Under the pieces are notes generated by a model. It worked only from the letters and a program-made list of their open reading frames with translations, searched no databases and had not been told where the DNA came from. A DNA stretch of 64,000 bases from Ruminococcus sp. (GTDB lineage Bacteria; Bacillota; Clostridia; Oscillospirales; Ruminococcaceae), in the NCBI GenBank assembly GCA_029062165.1, contig JAIDQQ010000032.1, forward strand, positions 88,831 to 152,830. Direction: 5' to 3'. Below, in pieces: positions 16,507-25,348 of the stretch (positions are counted from its first letter, which is position 1; each line of letters starts with the position of its first letter). The position numbers were made by a program, and so were the translations under genes.

Positions 16507-17007
16507 AACATAAACTGCTGTTATTTCTGAAATATATGCTCTGTGATAAGGGTCTGTACTGTAGAATTTTTCCGGTATACCGTCATTTGTCGTGAAGTTT
16601 TCGGCGGACTGGTCATAAGTATAGAGTTTACGGCATACAAAAACCATATCAGCTTCTTCAAAAGTCATGCAACCGTCTATTTCAACTGGTGTCAGACCTG
16701 TTTCTTTTACTTTGTCGTAATCTCTTCCGGAATGTGAACCACAAAAAGTCAATGCTTTTCTGTGTTCCTCACCGAAAAATGACGCCGTGAAAAATTCGTC
16801 ATTATCGACAAATTCGTATGTATAGCGGTTAGGTCTGATATAGCAAGTGAAAACATTCTTGTTCCATAGTACGCCTAACTGTCCCCATGAAGCCGTCATG
16901 GTATTGAATTTTTCGGCATTACCGCCTGTCAGTAAAGTCCATTCCTTGCCGATTTTTTCAAACGGATTGAACGAAAGTTCAGAAATACTTGTTTTTCTGA
17001 AAGCCAT
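16498..17007 (-). CDS. Flavin reductase-like FMN-binding split-barrel protein
   Basis: 169 residues. The fold family (flavin reductase-like, FMN-binding split barrel) is indicated by 'KFNTMTASWGQLGVLWNKNV' at about residue 33, 'CYIRPNRYTYEFV' at about 54 and 'FTASFFGEEHRKALTFCGSHSGRDYDKV' at about 72. Such proteins bind FMN and pass electrons between NAD(P)H and flavin or a partner; the physiological partner is unknown. The start ATG at 17007 follows AAGGAGG by nine bases. It lies 68 bases behind spo0A on the same strand without a clear terminator between, so they may be cotranscribed. The stop codon lies inside a palindromic repeat. Confidence 0.85.
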   Translation of the reverse strand: MAFRKTSISELSFNPFEKIGKEWTLLTGGNAEKFNTMTASWGQLGVLWNKNVFTCYIRPNRYTYEFVDNDEFFTASFFGEEHRKALTFCGSHSGRDYDKVKETGLTPVEIDGCMTFEEADMVFVCRKLYTYDQSAENFTTNDGIPEKFYSTDPYHRAYISEITAVYVNN

Positions 17008-17075
17008 GTAAAAAATCCTCCTTATGTAAAAAAATATCTATATACAATTCCAGAATTTTACCGGCTTTTCCGTTA

Positions 17076-17831
17076 TCAGACCTTACGCAGTGCCGACTTA
17101 TAGCGGAGGCGTAATTTATCCGTAATGAGTGCGATAAATTCGGAATTTGTAGGCTTGCCCTTTCCGGTATCCACTGTATAGCCGAAAAATGCATTTAGTG
17201 TATCGACATTTCCCCTGTCCCATGCTATTTCTATTGCGTGACGGATAGCACGTTCAACTCTTGAAGAAGTAGTGTCGTATATGCTTGCGACTGTAGGATA
17301 CAGTAATTTTGTCACGCTGTCGAGAAGCGTTTTATCTTCAATCGAATACAGTATAGCAGTTCTTAAATAGTGATAGCCCTTTATATGTGCCGGTACGCCT
17401 AACTGATGTATTATATCAGTGACTACTATTTCCATGTCGTCACTCAAACTTGTTGCCCTGTCGCCGAGTGCCGAATTTATAGCACTGCACAAATCGTCAG
17501 CATCATACGGTTTCAGCAGAAATTTTGACGCACCGTTTTCCATAACCTGACGTTCTATAAATTCGTTATCGTATGCGGAAGTCACTACGAAAACAGGGAA
17601 TTTAACACCCTGTTCACGTACTTTTTTCATGAGTGCCAGAACATCACCGTTCTGTAAATTGATGTCAATAACAACAACGTCCGGCGGGTCGTTCCTTATG
17701 GAATCCAGAATGACATTACAATCTTTTCTTCTTGTGTATGCGTACATACCTCTTTCACGGAGCTTATTGGCAACACTTACACCTGTTTCGGCGGAATCGT
17801 CACCGATAAGCACTCTGATTTTATTGTTCAT
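17076..17831 (-). CDS. spo0A: Sporulation master response regulator Spo0A
   Basis: 251 residues. The receiver domain (1-120) has the acidic pair Asp11/Asp12, the phosphorylation site Asp56 in 'VVVIDIN', Thr84 and Lys107 in 'FLLKPYD'. The DNA-binding effector domain (about 138-251) is unmistakable: '[18 protein letters not shown]', '[20 protein letters not shown]' and '[20 protein letters not shown]'. The phosphorylated protein binds 0A boxes and controls entry into sporulation, and in non-sporulating relatives other stationary-phase functions. AAAGGAGG lies seven bases before the ATG. The residues needed for phosphorelay and DNA recognition are all intact. Whether this organism sporulates cannot be judged from one gene. 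Confidence 0.96.
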   Translation of the reverse strand: MNNKIRVLIGDDSAETGVSVANKLRERGMYAYTRRKDCNVILDSIRNDPPDVVVIDINLQNGDVLALMKKVREQGVKFPVFVVTSAYDNEFIERQVMENGASKFLLKPYDADDLCSAINSALGDRATSLSDDMEIVVTDIIHQLGVPAHIKGYHYLRTAILYSIEDKTLLDSVTKLLYPTVASIYDTTSSRVERAIRHAIEIAWDRGNVDTLNAFFGYTVDTGKGKPTNSEFIALITDKLRLRYKSALRKV

Positions 17832-17860
17832 TTTTGTACCTCCTTTTGTTCAGTAAGTAT

Positions 17861-17890
17861 ATTCTATCATAGCATACAAAGGAAGTGCAA
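17861..17890 (-). promoter_or_regulatory. Probable spo0A promoter
   Basis: TTGCAC (17890-17885), an 18-base spacer and TAGAAT (17866-17861) on the minus strand, about 30 bases before the ATG. Confidence 0.5.
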
Positions 17891-17966
17891 CAGATTATTT
17901 TCAGACTTTTTATATTTTCAGCACGGGAAATAGGAGAAAATGTAGACGACAAAAATAAATGTCGTT

Positions 17967-19220
17967 TTATAGGTGCGATTTAGCAAGAATCCTGTCCGCA
18001 ATTGTTCTTACTTTAGTGTTGGGCGGAAATAGTTTGTCGGCAATCTTTGAAAGAGCGTTTTTCCTGACGGGTCTTGAGTACACCGGCAAAATTTCAGGTT
18101 CTGTAATATTTTCTGTCCATTTTTTGTATATTCCGTCGGGAATGCATGAACGGAAGAAATTTCTGTCAGCAGGTGCGGAATGTCTTTCAAGGAATACAAA
18201 CGGCAGTTCACAGCCGGTACAGGATATTTCATAATCACTGAAATATTTTTCGTATAAATACCTGAAATCATTCCTACCCTGAATTATTTTCGGATTTTTT
18301 TCAAGATTAGATAAAATTTCACGTTGTAAATCTGTTTCCGGTGTGAAGTCTCCGATAATATCAAGCGTTCCGAAAACAATGAAGCCAATCATATACGGAT
18401 TGTTACAGAAATCCGATTTTATAACCTTATTCTGTGGTATATCGAAAGCGTACATTGCATAAAGTCCGAAAGCACACCTTAAAGCGAGATATTCCGGACT
18501 GTCTATATCAAGAAGTTTTTCCGCCTGTACGAATCCCCTTAACCGTCCGGATTTTACCATTAAAGGCACTTCCGGCGAAAGTAACAATGCCTTTGTACCA
18601 TTCAGGACAGGTATTTCAACATCTTTTTCGACGTTTCCGCCAATGTGTATCAGTTCGGACGGTGAAACACCTGATTTTTTCAGTACATCGCCGAAATCGT
18701 CCGAAAAAACAATATCGTCATAATTATCGTATCCGCAACCCGAAAGTATTTTCTTTATCAGTTTTTCCGGATATATTCCGTCACATAGAATTATTACTTT
18801 CTTTTTATGGGATATTGCCTGTTTATAGAGAATTTTTCCACAGTTACGAGGTACTGTAAATTTTTCCAGTAAATCGCATTCAAGCTGAACAAGTCCGGAA
18901 ATATCCTTTATTTTTGCAGTTCTGGAAATAATTCCATATATTTTTTCAAGACTTATATTACCGGATTTTTTCATAACCGTATCACAGGCATATGTACGTA
19001 TTTCATGGAAATTTTTCCCTGATTTACCGTATTTCCTGAAATCATCTTCCATAAGCATAAACATATCACGTTCCGAAGAAAACGGCATTACCGTTAAAAC
19101 ATCTTTCATACGGAAACTTACTGTTTTTATTTCCGGTCTGGAAATTTCATTCAGCATTTTGTTCAGAAGTTTTTCCTGCTCCGGCGTTGTCAGCATATCA
19201 TGTTTTTCTTTTCTTACCAT
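17967..19220 (-). CDS. HAD-superfamily-like protein lacking the catalytic aspartate
   Basis: 417 residues, resembling the HAD-type predicted hydrolases (COG5610 type) often linked to surface-sugar genes. Order: motif I region 'TVSFRMKDVLTV' (33-44), a helical cap (about 55-135), 'VIILCDGIYPEKLIKKIL' (about 150), and the motif IV region 'LIHIGGNVEKDVEIP' (about 200), followed by about 200 residues with little recognisable. In active relatives motif I reads SFDxFDTL and motif IV HIGDN; here the nucleophile position is Arg37 and the first motif IV Asp is Gly. It is therefore probably not a phosphatase. The start overlaps the GH26 stop by seven bases (ATGGTAA), so translation is likely coupled; an internal ATG at 19196 has no Shine-Dalgarno. 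A weak hairpin (ACGAC/GTCGT, 17946-17965) follows. Confidence 0.65.
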   Translation of the reverse strand: MVRKEKHDMLTTPEQEKLLNKMLNEISRPEIKTVSFRMKDVLTVMPFSSERDMFMLMEDDFRKYGKSGKNFHEIRTYACDTVMKKSGNISLEKIYGIISRTAKIKDISGLVQLECDLLEKFTVPRNCGKILYKQAISHKKKVIILCDGIYPEKLIKKILSGCGYDNYDDIVFSDDFGDVLKKSGVSPSELIHIGGNVEKDVEIPVLNGTKALLLSPEVPLMVKSGRLRGFVQAEKLLDIDSPEYLALRCAFGLYAMYAFDIPQNKVIKSDFCNNPYMIGFIVFGTLDIIGDFTPETDLQREILSNLEKNPKIIQGRNDFRYLYEKYFSDYEISCTGCELPFVFLERHSAPADRNFFRSCIPDGIYKKWTENITEPEILPVYSRPVRKNALSKIADKLFPPNTKVRTIADRILAKSHL

Positions 19221-21112
19221 TCACTGTACCCATAGTCATAATCGTAATCGTAATTATAGTCGTAGCCGTCGTAATTGTAATCGTCAACATATTCAGTTGT
19301 AGTAGTTTCCTCGTCCTCGATATAGCCGTAATTGTCAGCGGTGTCATCGTAGTCTTCAAGGTATTTCGTTGTAGTAGTTTCTTCGTCCTCAATGTAGCCG
19401 TATTCCTGTACCGGTTCTGTAGTAGGTTCTTCCTGTACGATTTCTTCAGAAAAGTTTCTTGTAGCGGACGGAAGTTCACCACCACCGGCGAGAAGTTTAT
19501 ACTCGTCGAGTGTAAGCGAACCTACTGAATTATACGCCTTTGTAAGTTCGTCCTTAGTGTTGTACTGTTCGGAAAATGTACCGTTTTCGTCGGTAATATA
19601 TTCACCGTTCCAAAGTCCGAAGAATGACCATACGGAATTATCACGGAACATAGCATTTATATCGGGTATATTGTCGCATTCACTGACGGCAATAATCTTA
19701 TTGCTTATGTATTTCTGTACCGCCATAAGCTGTCCGGAACGACTGCCGAAGTTATCGGTATTGGTGTAGAGGTCATAAGAAGCTATATCGTATGTGGACG
19801 GGTCAACGGCGTAAACATCGCTCATACCGTTCCATACCCATATCAGATTATCAAGTTCAAAATAATTCATATAGCGGTTGTACATAAGATTCCATAACCA
19901 CTGATACGGAATTGCACCACCTGCCCCCCACCAGTATTCAGCACCCTCCGCCGAATCATATCCCAGTGACGCTTCATAAAGCGGTCTCCATAAAACCGGC
20001 ACACCGTTTTCCTTTAACGGTAAAAGTTGTTTTTCGGCGAAGTCGTCCATAGCGAGAACCATATTATAACAGTCGTCGGAAATAACACCGTTCAGATGTA
20101 AGTCTGAAAGTTCCTCTTGTGTTGACATTGAAATGTCATAATCTGTCATGGCGTTCCATATGGAAAAATTACTTTCTGTAGTATATATTGAAGACGCTGT
20201 CGACGGTGAATCCCATTCCCATGTTATACCATTTATACCGCCGTTCTGATGCCATTGTATACAGGCGTTGACGTTTGAAGTGTCTTCGATATTGTTTACT
20301 GTCGAGAATCTTATAGCCGGATATTGTCCTGTTATATCGTGGATAAGTTCAATTTCCGAGTTATCCGCACCCGATACATATTGTCCGGTGAGGGTATATT
20401 TTCCGTAGTTATCCGAAAGAAATTTTATCAGATTATTTGCTTCTATGGATATCCGCTGATTTACGGAAAAATCATCTGTCTGATAGCTTATACTGTTTAT
20501 TGCCGTACTGTTCGTTACGTTGAGATAGTCAAGCATTACTTCGCCTTCCGGAATTACTTCTATAAATACTGAACCTTTTTCAAGAAATACTCCGTGACAG
20601 GTTATTTTCTGAAAAATTCCGTCTGAACTTGTCGTGAAATTATATAATTCCTCACCGTCAAGAAGTACACGACAGTTTACGTTACTGTCTGAAGCTATAC
20701 CTATTGAAATATCGTAATGCTGTGTAGCCGGAGCGTCGAGACGGAATTTAAGGGAAGTTTTTCCGTCTGTACCGAATCCGGTTACATATCCGCCACCGCT
20801 GAAGCCCTCACGTTCATTTGTAGGTATTAAAGTTCCGGAAAGTCTTTCACGTTCCGCCTCGTACATATCACCGGCGTATGAGTGTTCCATTTCCGGATAT
20901 GATACGGGATATTCTTCGGAAGTAACTACCGGTGGTTCAGTTACTTCTTCCGTGACAGGTTCTGTTATAGTTTCCGTGACAGTTTCTTCCGGTGACGGCG
21001 GTACAATGCCTGAACCGGAAACTTCATCTTTTTTATCCGCATTGCATGAAGTTACGGTCAGTACCGACATGGCAACCGCAACAGTTGCAGATATATATTT
21101 AAGGATTTTCAT
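19214..21112 (-). CDS. GH26 beta-mannanase lipoprotein with CBM35-like module
   Basis: 632 residues. A lipoprotein signal ends at Cys23 (lipobox 'LTVTSC'), then an acidic Thr/Pro/Glu linker (30-75). A CBM35-like beta-sandwich (about 80-205) has 'YEAERERLSGT', 'GFSGGGYVTGFG' and 'LKFRLDAPATQHYDI'. The GH26 barrel (about 215-540) has acid/base Glu380 in 'LWRPLYEASLG' (Tyr where many members have His) and probable nucleophile Glu478 in 'IIAVSECDN'. It should be anchored to the outer face of the membrane and cut beta-1,4-mannan. The tail (about 560-632) contains two copies of 'YGYIEDEETTTT' and ends in a run of alternating Tyr, Asp and Asn. It is the second gene of the GH95-GH26-HAD operon, 31 bases after GH95. 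Confidence 0.9.
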   Translation of the reverse strand: MKILKYISATVAVAMSVLTVTSCNADKKDEVSGSGIVPPSPEETVTETITEPVTEEVTEPPVVTSEEYPVSYPEMEHSYAGDMYEAERERLSGTLIPTNEREGFSGGGYVTGFGTDGKTSLKFRLDAPATQHYDISIGIASDSNVNCRVLLDGEELYNFTTSSDGIFQKITCHGVFLEKGSVFIEVIPEGEVMLDYLNVTNSTAINSISYQTDDFSVNQRISIEANNLIKFLSDNYGKYTLTGQYVSGADNSEIELIHDITGQYPAIRFSTVNNIEDTSNVNACIQWHQNGGINGITWEWDSPSTASSIYTTESNFSIWNAMTDYDISMSTQEELSDLHLNGVISDDCYNMVLAMDDFAEKQLLPLKENGVPVLWRPLYEASLGYDSAEGAEYWWGAGGAIPYQWLWNLMYNRYMNYFELDNLIWVWNGMSDVYAVDPSTYDIASYDLYTNTDNFGSRSGQLMAVQKYISNKIIAVSECDNIPDINAMFRDNSVWSFFGLWNGEYITDENGTFSEQYNTKDELTKAYNSVGSLTLDEYKLLAGGGELPSATRNFSEEIVQEEPTTEPVQEYGYIEDEETTTTKYLEDYDDTADNYGYIEDEETTTTEYVDDYNYDGYDYNYDYDYDYGYSEW

Positions 21113-21143
21113 TTTATTTCCTCCAGTAATTTAATGGATTTTT

Positions 21144-23453
21144 TCATGTCCGGACTGTATACGTATAGTCTTTTACGGTATTGAAAATTATAACGCCGTC
21201 CTCAATACGTGAGCCGACTGTTTCGCCGTCACGGACTATACTCACGACACAACCGGTACGGATATGACATTCAGTGTCGTAATCAGATGTTATCCGTGCT
21301 GATTTAAGTTTACCGTTCTGCCAGTCGATATCGACAGTGAATCCGCCTTTTGCACGTAATCCGTATATATGACCGTCTGCCCATTCGTCCGGAAGAGCAG
21401 GCAAAAGAACTATTTCACCGTCGACGCTCTGCATAATCGCCTGTATTATTGCAGATGCTCCGCCGAAATTGCCGTCTATTCTGAAATCCGGACTTTTATT
21501 CAGCATATCAGGACTTGTCGAGTATGCAAGAAGATTTTTTATATTTTCGTATACCATACGGCTATCGTGAAGTCTCGCCCACATATTAGCAATCCATGCA
21601 CAACTCCAGCCGGTATGACCTCCGCCGTGTATGAGACGTCTTATTAATGTGGCTCTTCCGGCGTCGGCGAGTTTCGGAGTTTTATATGGTGTAATCAGGT
21701 CTGCCGGATATAGTGCAAAAAGTTGCGATATATGTCTGTGACCTGTTTCTACTTCGTCATAATCAACAGCCCATTCCTTTATCTGCCCATATTTTCCTAT
21801 TTCAATAGGTGGTAACTTCTTAAGAAGTCCGGTCAGTTTTTTTACAAAAGTCTTGTCTTTGCCGAGGATTTCAGCCGATTTTATGACATTCCTGAAAAGT
21901 ACGGTTATAATTTGTGTATCCATAGATGCACCCATACACAGACAACCTTTCACACCGTCGGCGGTGAGGTAGGTATTTTCCGGCGATACTGACGGACACG
22001 TTACAAGTTTACCGTCTTCGTTTTCCGTAAGATAGTTTACGAAAAATTCAGCGGATTCTTTCATGATGTGGTACTTTTCGGCGAGGAAATCCTTGTCAAG
22101 CGTATATTCATAATGTTCAAATATATGCAGTGCAAGCCATGCTCCGCCTGTAACCCATATAGTCGACGGCAGAAACATATCCTGTGGTGCGGTATCTCCC
22201 CATATATCCGTATTATGATGACATACAAAACCTTTTTCAATACCGTACATTTCCTTAGCGGTTATACGTCCGTTTTTGCAGATACGCTCTAACAAGTCGA
22301 AAAGTGGCATATGACATTCCGGAAGATTACAGCTTTCTGCAATCCAGTAGTTCATCTGTGTACTGAAATTCACACTGTATCGGCTTCCTAACGGTGCGTT
22401 CATACTGTCGTTCCATATGCCCTGTATCGTCATAGGCTGACTACCGGCACGGCTTCCGGCAATCATGAGATACCGGCTGTAATTGAAGTACAATTCAATC
22501 AGCTTGTTATCGTGGATAAGTCGCTGACATTCCTTGTTATCGAGTTCATTTCCACGTAATCGGGCTATTCTCCTGTCGGTAGTGAGGGCGGAAATATTTT
22601 CGTCTCCGGAATTGTTATCGAGTGATAATTCAACACGTCCGAAAAGTTCCCTGTAGTCGCTGACGTGTCTGTAGAAAAGTTCGTCGTATTCGCACTGTAA
22701 AGCCATTTCCGCATCTATCTGTGCGGATTCGATATAATTTTTTGTATAGAAACTTGTCTTGACGGAAAATACTATTGTAACTTCGTCGGCGTTCCGGACT
22801 GATATTTTATTACCGAGTGTGCGTATAGTACCGCCGTTTGCCTTAGCTCCGAGTACTCCGGCGAACATTATTCCCATACCGCCTGTATAGAGTATCATGT
22901 TTTCGGCGTAAGGTCTGTTATCGTCGTAATAGTCTTCTCTGCCGTCGATATAGCACGATAATGTAATCATAGCCGTTTCAGACGACGTTATATTTATTAC
23001 TATTACGTCGTCGGGAGCAGAAGCAAATACTTTTCTTGTATATACAACGCCGTTCACACTGAAAGAAGTTTCCGCTATAGCGTCGGCAATATCAAGACTA
23101 CGTGAATATTCACGGACTTTGCCATTCAAGTCCATATCTATGTATAAATTTCCGAGTGGCATATATCTACGCATATCAGGTGTGACACCCTGCATTTTCT
23201 GGAATGCAATTTTTTCAGCTTCCGGAATGTTTCCGGCTTTTATGAGTTCACGGACTTCACGGAATCCCTCCTGTGAATCGGGGTTGATTCTATGGCGGAG
23301 GTTTCCAGACCATACGGAATCTTCATTCAGGGTGATGATTTCATTTTTCGGTCTGCCGTAAATCATTCCGCCTAATCTGCCGTTGCCTATCGGACAAGCC
23401 CAGCCGGAATCTTCTGCCGGACTGTCGTATTTCAGTAAAGTTTCATTGTTCAT
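21144..23453 (-). CDS. GH95 alpha-L-fucosidase (or alpha-L-galactosidase)
   Basis: 769 residues with no signal peptide, so cytoplasmic. The GH95 order is complete: N-terminal beta-sandwich starting 'WACPIGNGRLGGMIYG' and 'LNEDSVWSG' (about residues 18-50), an (alpha/alpha)6 barrel with 'HHNTDIWGDTAP' (about 417), 'CPSVSPENTYL' with acid candidate Glu492, and 'DFRIDGNFGGASAIIQAIMQS' with Asp660, then a C-terminal beta domain. Family members invert alpha-1,2-linked L-fucose, or L-galactose, on xyloglucan, pectin or glycan side chains. It is first in an operon with the surface mannanase, suggesting use of decorated hemicellulose after uptake of oligosaccharides. AAGGAG lies nine bases before the ATG at 23453. 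Confidence 0.93.
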   Translation of the reverse strand: MNNETLLKYDSPAEDSGWACPIGNGRLGGMIYGRPKNEIITLNEDSVWSGNLRHRINPDSQEGFREVRELIKAGNIPEAEKIAFQKMQGVTPDMRRYMPLGNLYIDMDLNGKVREYSRSLDIADAIAETSFSVNGVVYTRKVFASAPDDVIVINITSSETAMITLSCYIDGREDYYDDNRPYAENMILYTGGMGIMFAGVLGAKANGGTIRTLGNKISVRNADEVTIVFSVKTSFYTKNYIESAQIDAEMALQCEYDELFYRHVSDYRELFGRVELSLDNNSGDENISALTTDRRIARLRGNELDNKECQRLIHDNKLIELYFNYSRYLMIAGSRAGSQPMTIQGIWNDSMNAPLGSRYSVNFSTQMNYWIAESCNLPECHMPLFDLLERICKNGRITAKEMYGIEKGFVCHHNTDIWGDTAPQDMFLPSTIWVTGGAWLALHIFEHYEYTLDKDFLAEKYHIMKESAEFFVNYLTENEDGKLVTCPSVSPENTYLTADGVKGCLCMGASMDTQIITVLFRNVIKSAEILGKDKTFVKKLTGLLKKLPPIEIGKYGQIKEWAVDYDEVETGHRHISQLFALYPADLITPYKTPKLADAGRATLIRRLIHGGGHTGWSCAWIANMWARLHDSRMVYENIKNLLAYSTSPDMLNKSPDFRIDGNFGGASAIIQAIMQSVDGEIVLLPALPDEWADGHIYGLRAKGGFTVDIDWQNGKLKSARITSDYDTECHIRTGCVVSIVRDGETVGSRIEDGVIIFNTVKDYTYTVRT

Positions 23454-23498
23454 AAAAAATACTCCTTAAAGTTTTCAGAGACTTTCTGTTATCAGTTT

Positions 23499-23527
23499 AT
23501 TATACCACACTTCAGACCATTTTGCAA
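23499..23527 (-). promoter_or_regulatory. Promoter of GH95-GH26-HAD operon
   Basis: TTGCAA (23527-23522), a 17-base spacer and TATAAT (23504-23499) on the minus strand, about 45 bases before the GH95 start. The adjoining strip 23528-23679 has no other obvious signal. Confidence 0.75.
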
Positions 23528-23679
23528 ACTTCCGGCGTAATTCTGAAAAAATTCATAAATATTATTATTTCAATGGTATACGTTTTATGCAGATATACCA
23601 TAAATAAGCCTTACAGGCGGAAAATGTCAGATAAAGTCAGGGGGAAATTATTGTTTTATTTAAAAAAATCGTAAAACTA

Positions 23680-23708
23680 ATGACAAACCGGAAAAAATAT
23701 GTTATAAT
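23680..23708 (+). promoter_or_regulatory. Promoter of the flippase gene
   Basis: ATGACA (23680-23685), a 17-base spacer and TATAAT (23703-23708). Confidence 0.65.
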
Positions 23709-23749
23709 AAGTTAGATGTACCAAAATTTTCCGGAGTGTGAAAAAAATT

Positions 23750-25216
23750 ATGAACAAATATACAAATCTTGCAAAAAATACCCTCGTATTTGCCATAGGA
23801 AATTTCGGGTCAAAGATACTTGTAATTCTCCTTACGAGGCTGTATTCAAACAACATCAATCCTGCCGACAGCAGTACGAAAGAACTTCTTGAAATAACTG
23901 CTAATTTTCTTCTGCCGATATTCACGTTTTCAATGTCTGAAGCCGTCATACGTTACGGACTTGACAGGAAGTACAAAAAACAGGAAGTCTTTACAACATC
24001 AATGATACTGAATTTTATAGGACTTGTCTTGATGTTCCTGCTGTTTCCGGCTATCCGACGAATACCGTTTCTTAATTTTGTCGACGGCTATTCAATGCAG
24101 TTACTGGTTTATGTATGTACTTCTTCAATACGTTCACTGTGTTCGCAGTTCCTAAGGGCGAGAGGTCGTGTTAAATTATATGCCTTCGACGGTGTTCTTG
24201 CCACTCTGACGCTTTTCATTTTCAACGTTATTTTCATATCTAATATGAAGATGGGCGTTAAAGGTTTTATGCTTTCCGTCATACTTTCCGATGCCTGTTC
24301 AGCGTTGTTCATATTCTTTGTATCGGATATGAAAAGATATACCGGTATAAAGTATTTCAACAGGAAACTTGCAAGAAGTATGCTGAAATTCGCCGTACCG
24401 CTTATTCCGACTGTAATTATGTGGGTTATAACAGGTTTTTCCGACAGACTTTTCATACGCTACATGAAAAGCGACGTTGTACAGCTTGGCGAAGACGCTG
24501 CCGGTATATACGGTTATGCTACAAAAATTCCTAATCTTATATCAATGATTTCAACTATTTTCTTTCAGGCGTGGAATATGTCCGCCATACAGGAAAACCG
24601 CTCCAAAGACCGCAGTAAATTCTATGAAAAAGTCTATACGGCGTATGAAGCTATATTGTTTATTGCCTCGGCGATACTCATTGCCGGTACTAAAATAATA
24701 ACACCGCTCCTTGTAAGTGACAAGAATTTCAGCGAATACGGTGACGTATATGTTTATACACCTATTCTTGTAGTTGCGGTACTTTTCATGTGTCTTGACC
24801 AGTTCTTAAGCAGTATATACACCGCTACGAAACATACTACGAATTCATTCTGGACAAGTTTCGTTGCAAGTATGGCAAATATCGTACTCAATTATTTCCT
24901 GATTCCCGTGTGGGGTATACAAGGTGCATCTATAGCAACTTTCCTAAGTTACTATCTCTGCTTCTGGGTAAGAATAATTGACGCAAGATATTATATACAT
25001 TTCAGATTCAATGGTGTGCGTTCGATAGCAAATACAACATTTATACTTCTTATGTGCGTATGTATGGCGAAAACTCCTAAATTATACGGTTTATGGATAA
25101 CAGTTCTTCTTTTATTCATTCTGATTATAAACTACAAGGCATTACTTCTTACAGTAAACAAATTTGTCAGGAGATTCACCGGAAGACTTAAAACCGCTAA
25201 GCCTTTAAGAAAATAA
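23750..25216 (+). CDS. Oligosaccharide/polysaccharide flippase (Wzx/MATE-like)
   Basis: About 488 residues, with roughly 14 hydrophobic segments across its whole length and the N-terminal 'LAKNTLVFAIGNFGSKILVILLTRLYS' typical of polysaccharide-export flippases of the MVF/MATE superfamily. Such proteins move lipid-linked sugars across the membrane for exopolysaccharide or wall polymers. Two starts are possible: GTG at 23738 or ATG at 23750. The only Shine-Dalgarno-like run (CGGAG, 23732-23736) touches the GTG and is 13 bases from the ATG, so the ATG is preferred but not certain. It is not adjacent to the exopolysaccharide cluster at 48-56 kb, yet would be the obvious exporter for it in this window. 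The tail is basic (RRFTGRLKTAKPLRK). Confidence 0.88.
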   Translation: MNKYTNLAKNTLVFAIGNFGSKILVILLTRLYSNNINPADSSTKELLEITANFLLPIFTFSMSEAVIRYGLDRKYKKQEVFTTSMILNFIGLVLMFLLFPAIRRIPFLNFVDGYSMQLLVYVCTSSIRSLCSQFLRARGRVKLYAFDGVLATLTLFIFNVIFISNMKMGVKGFMLSVILSDACSALFIFFVSDMKRYTGIKYFNRKLARSMLKFAVPLIPTVIMWVITGFSDRLFIRYMKSDVVQLGEDAAGIYGYATKIPNLISMISTIFFQAWNMSAIQENRSKDRSKFYEKVYTAYEAILFIASAILIAGTKIITPLLVSDKNFSEYGDVYVYTPILVVAVLFMCLDQFLSSIYTATKHTTNSFWTSFVASMANIVLNYFLIPVWGIQGASIATFLSYYLCFWVRIIDARYYIHFRFNGVRSIANTTFILLMCVCMAKTPKLYGLWITVLLLFILIINYKALLLTVNKFVRRFTGRLKTAKPLRK

Positions 25217-25267
25217 TACCATGTAACGAAATTCATTTTATTAAATTATTAAAAAATATCAGAAATG

Positions 25268-25296
25268 TTGAAATCACTGTAAAGATGTGTTATAAT
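25268..25296 (+). promoter_or_regulatory. Promoter of the SipW-like gene
   Basis: TTGAAA (25268-25273), a 17-base spacer and TATAAT (25291-25296). Confidence 0.75.
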
Positions 25297-25348
25297 AAAA
25301 TATAATTACCTTAAACGGAAAAATAAGTAAAAAAGGATGGGATATTCT

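Noticed and set aside
17946..17965. Intrinsic terminator after the HAD-like gene
   Set aside because: The stem is only five to six pairs and the following sequence is not T-rich on the minus strand; mentioned in the gene entry but not listed.
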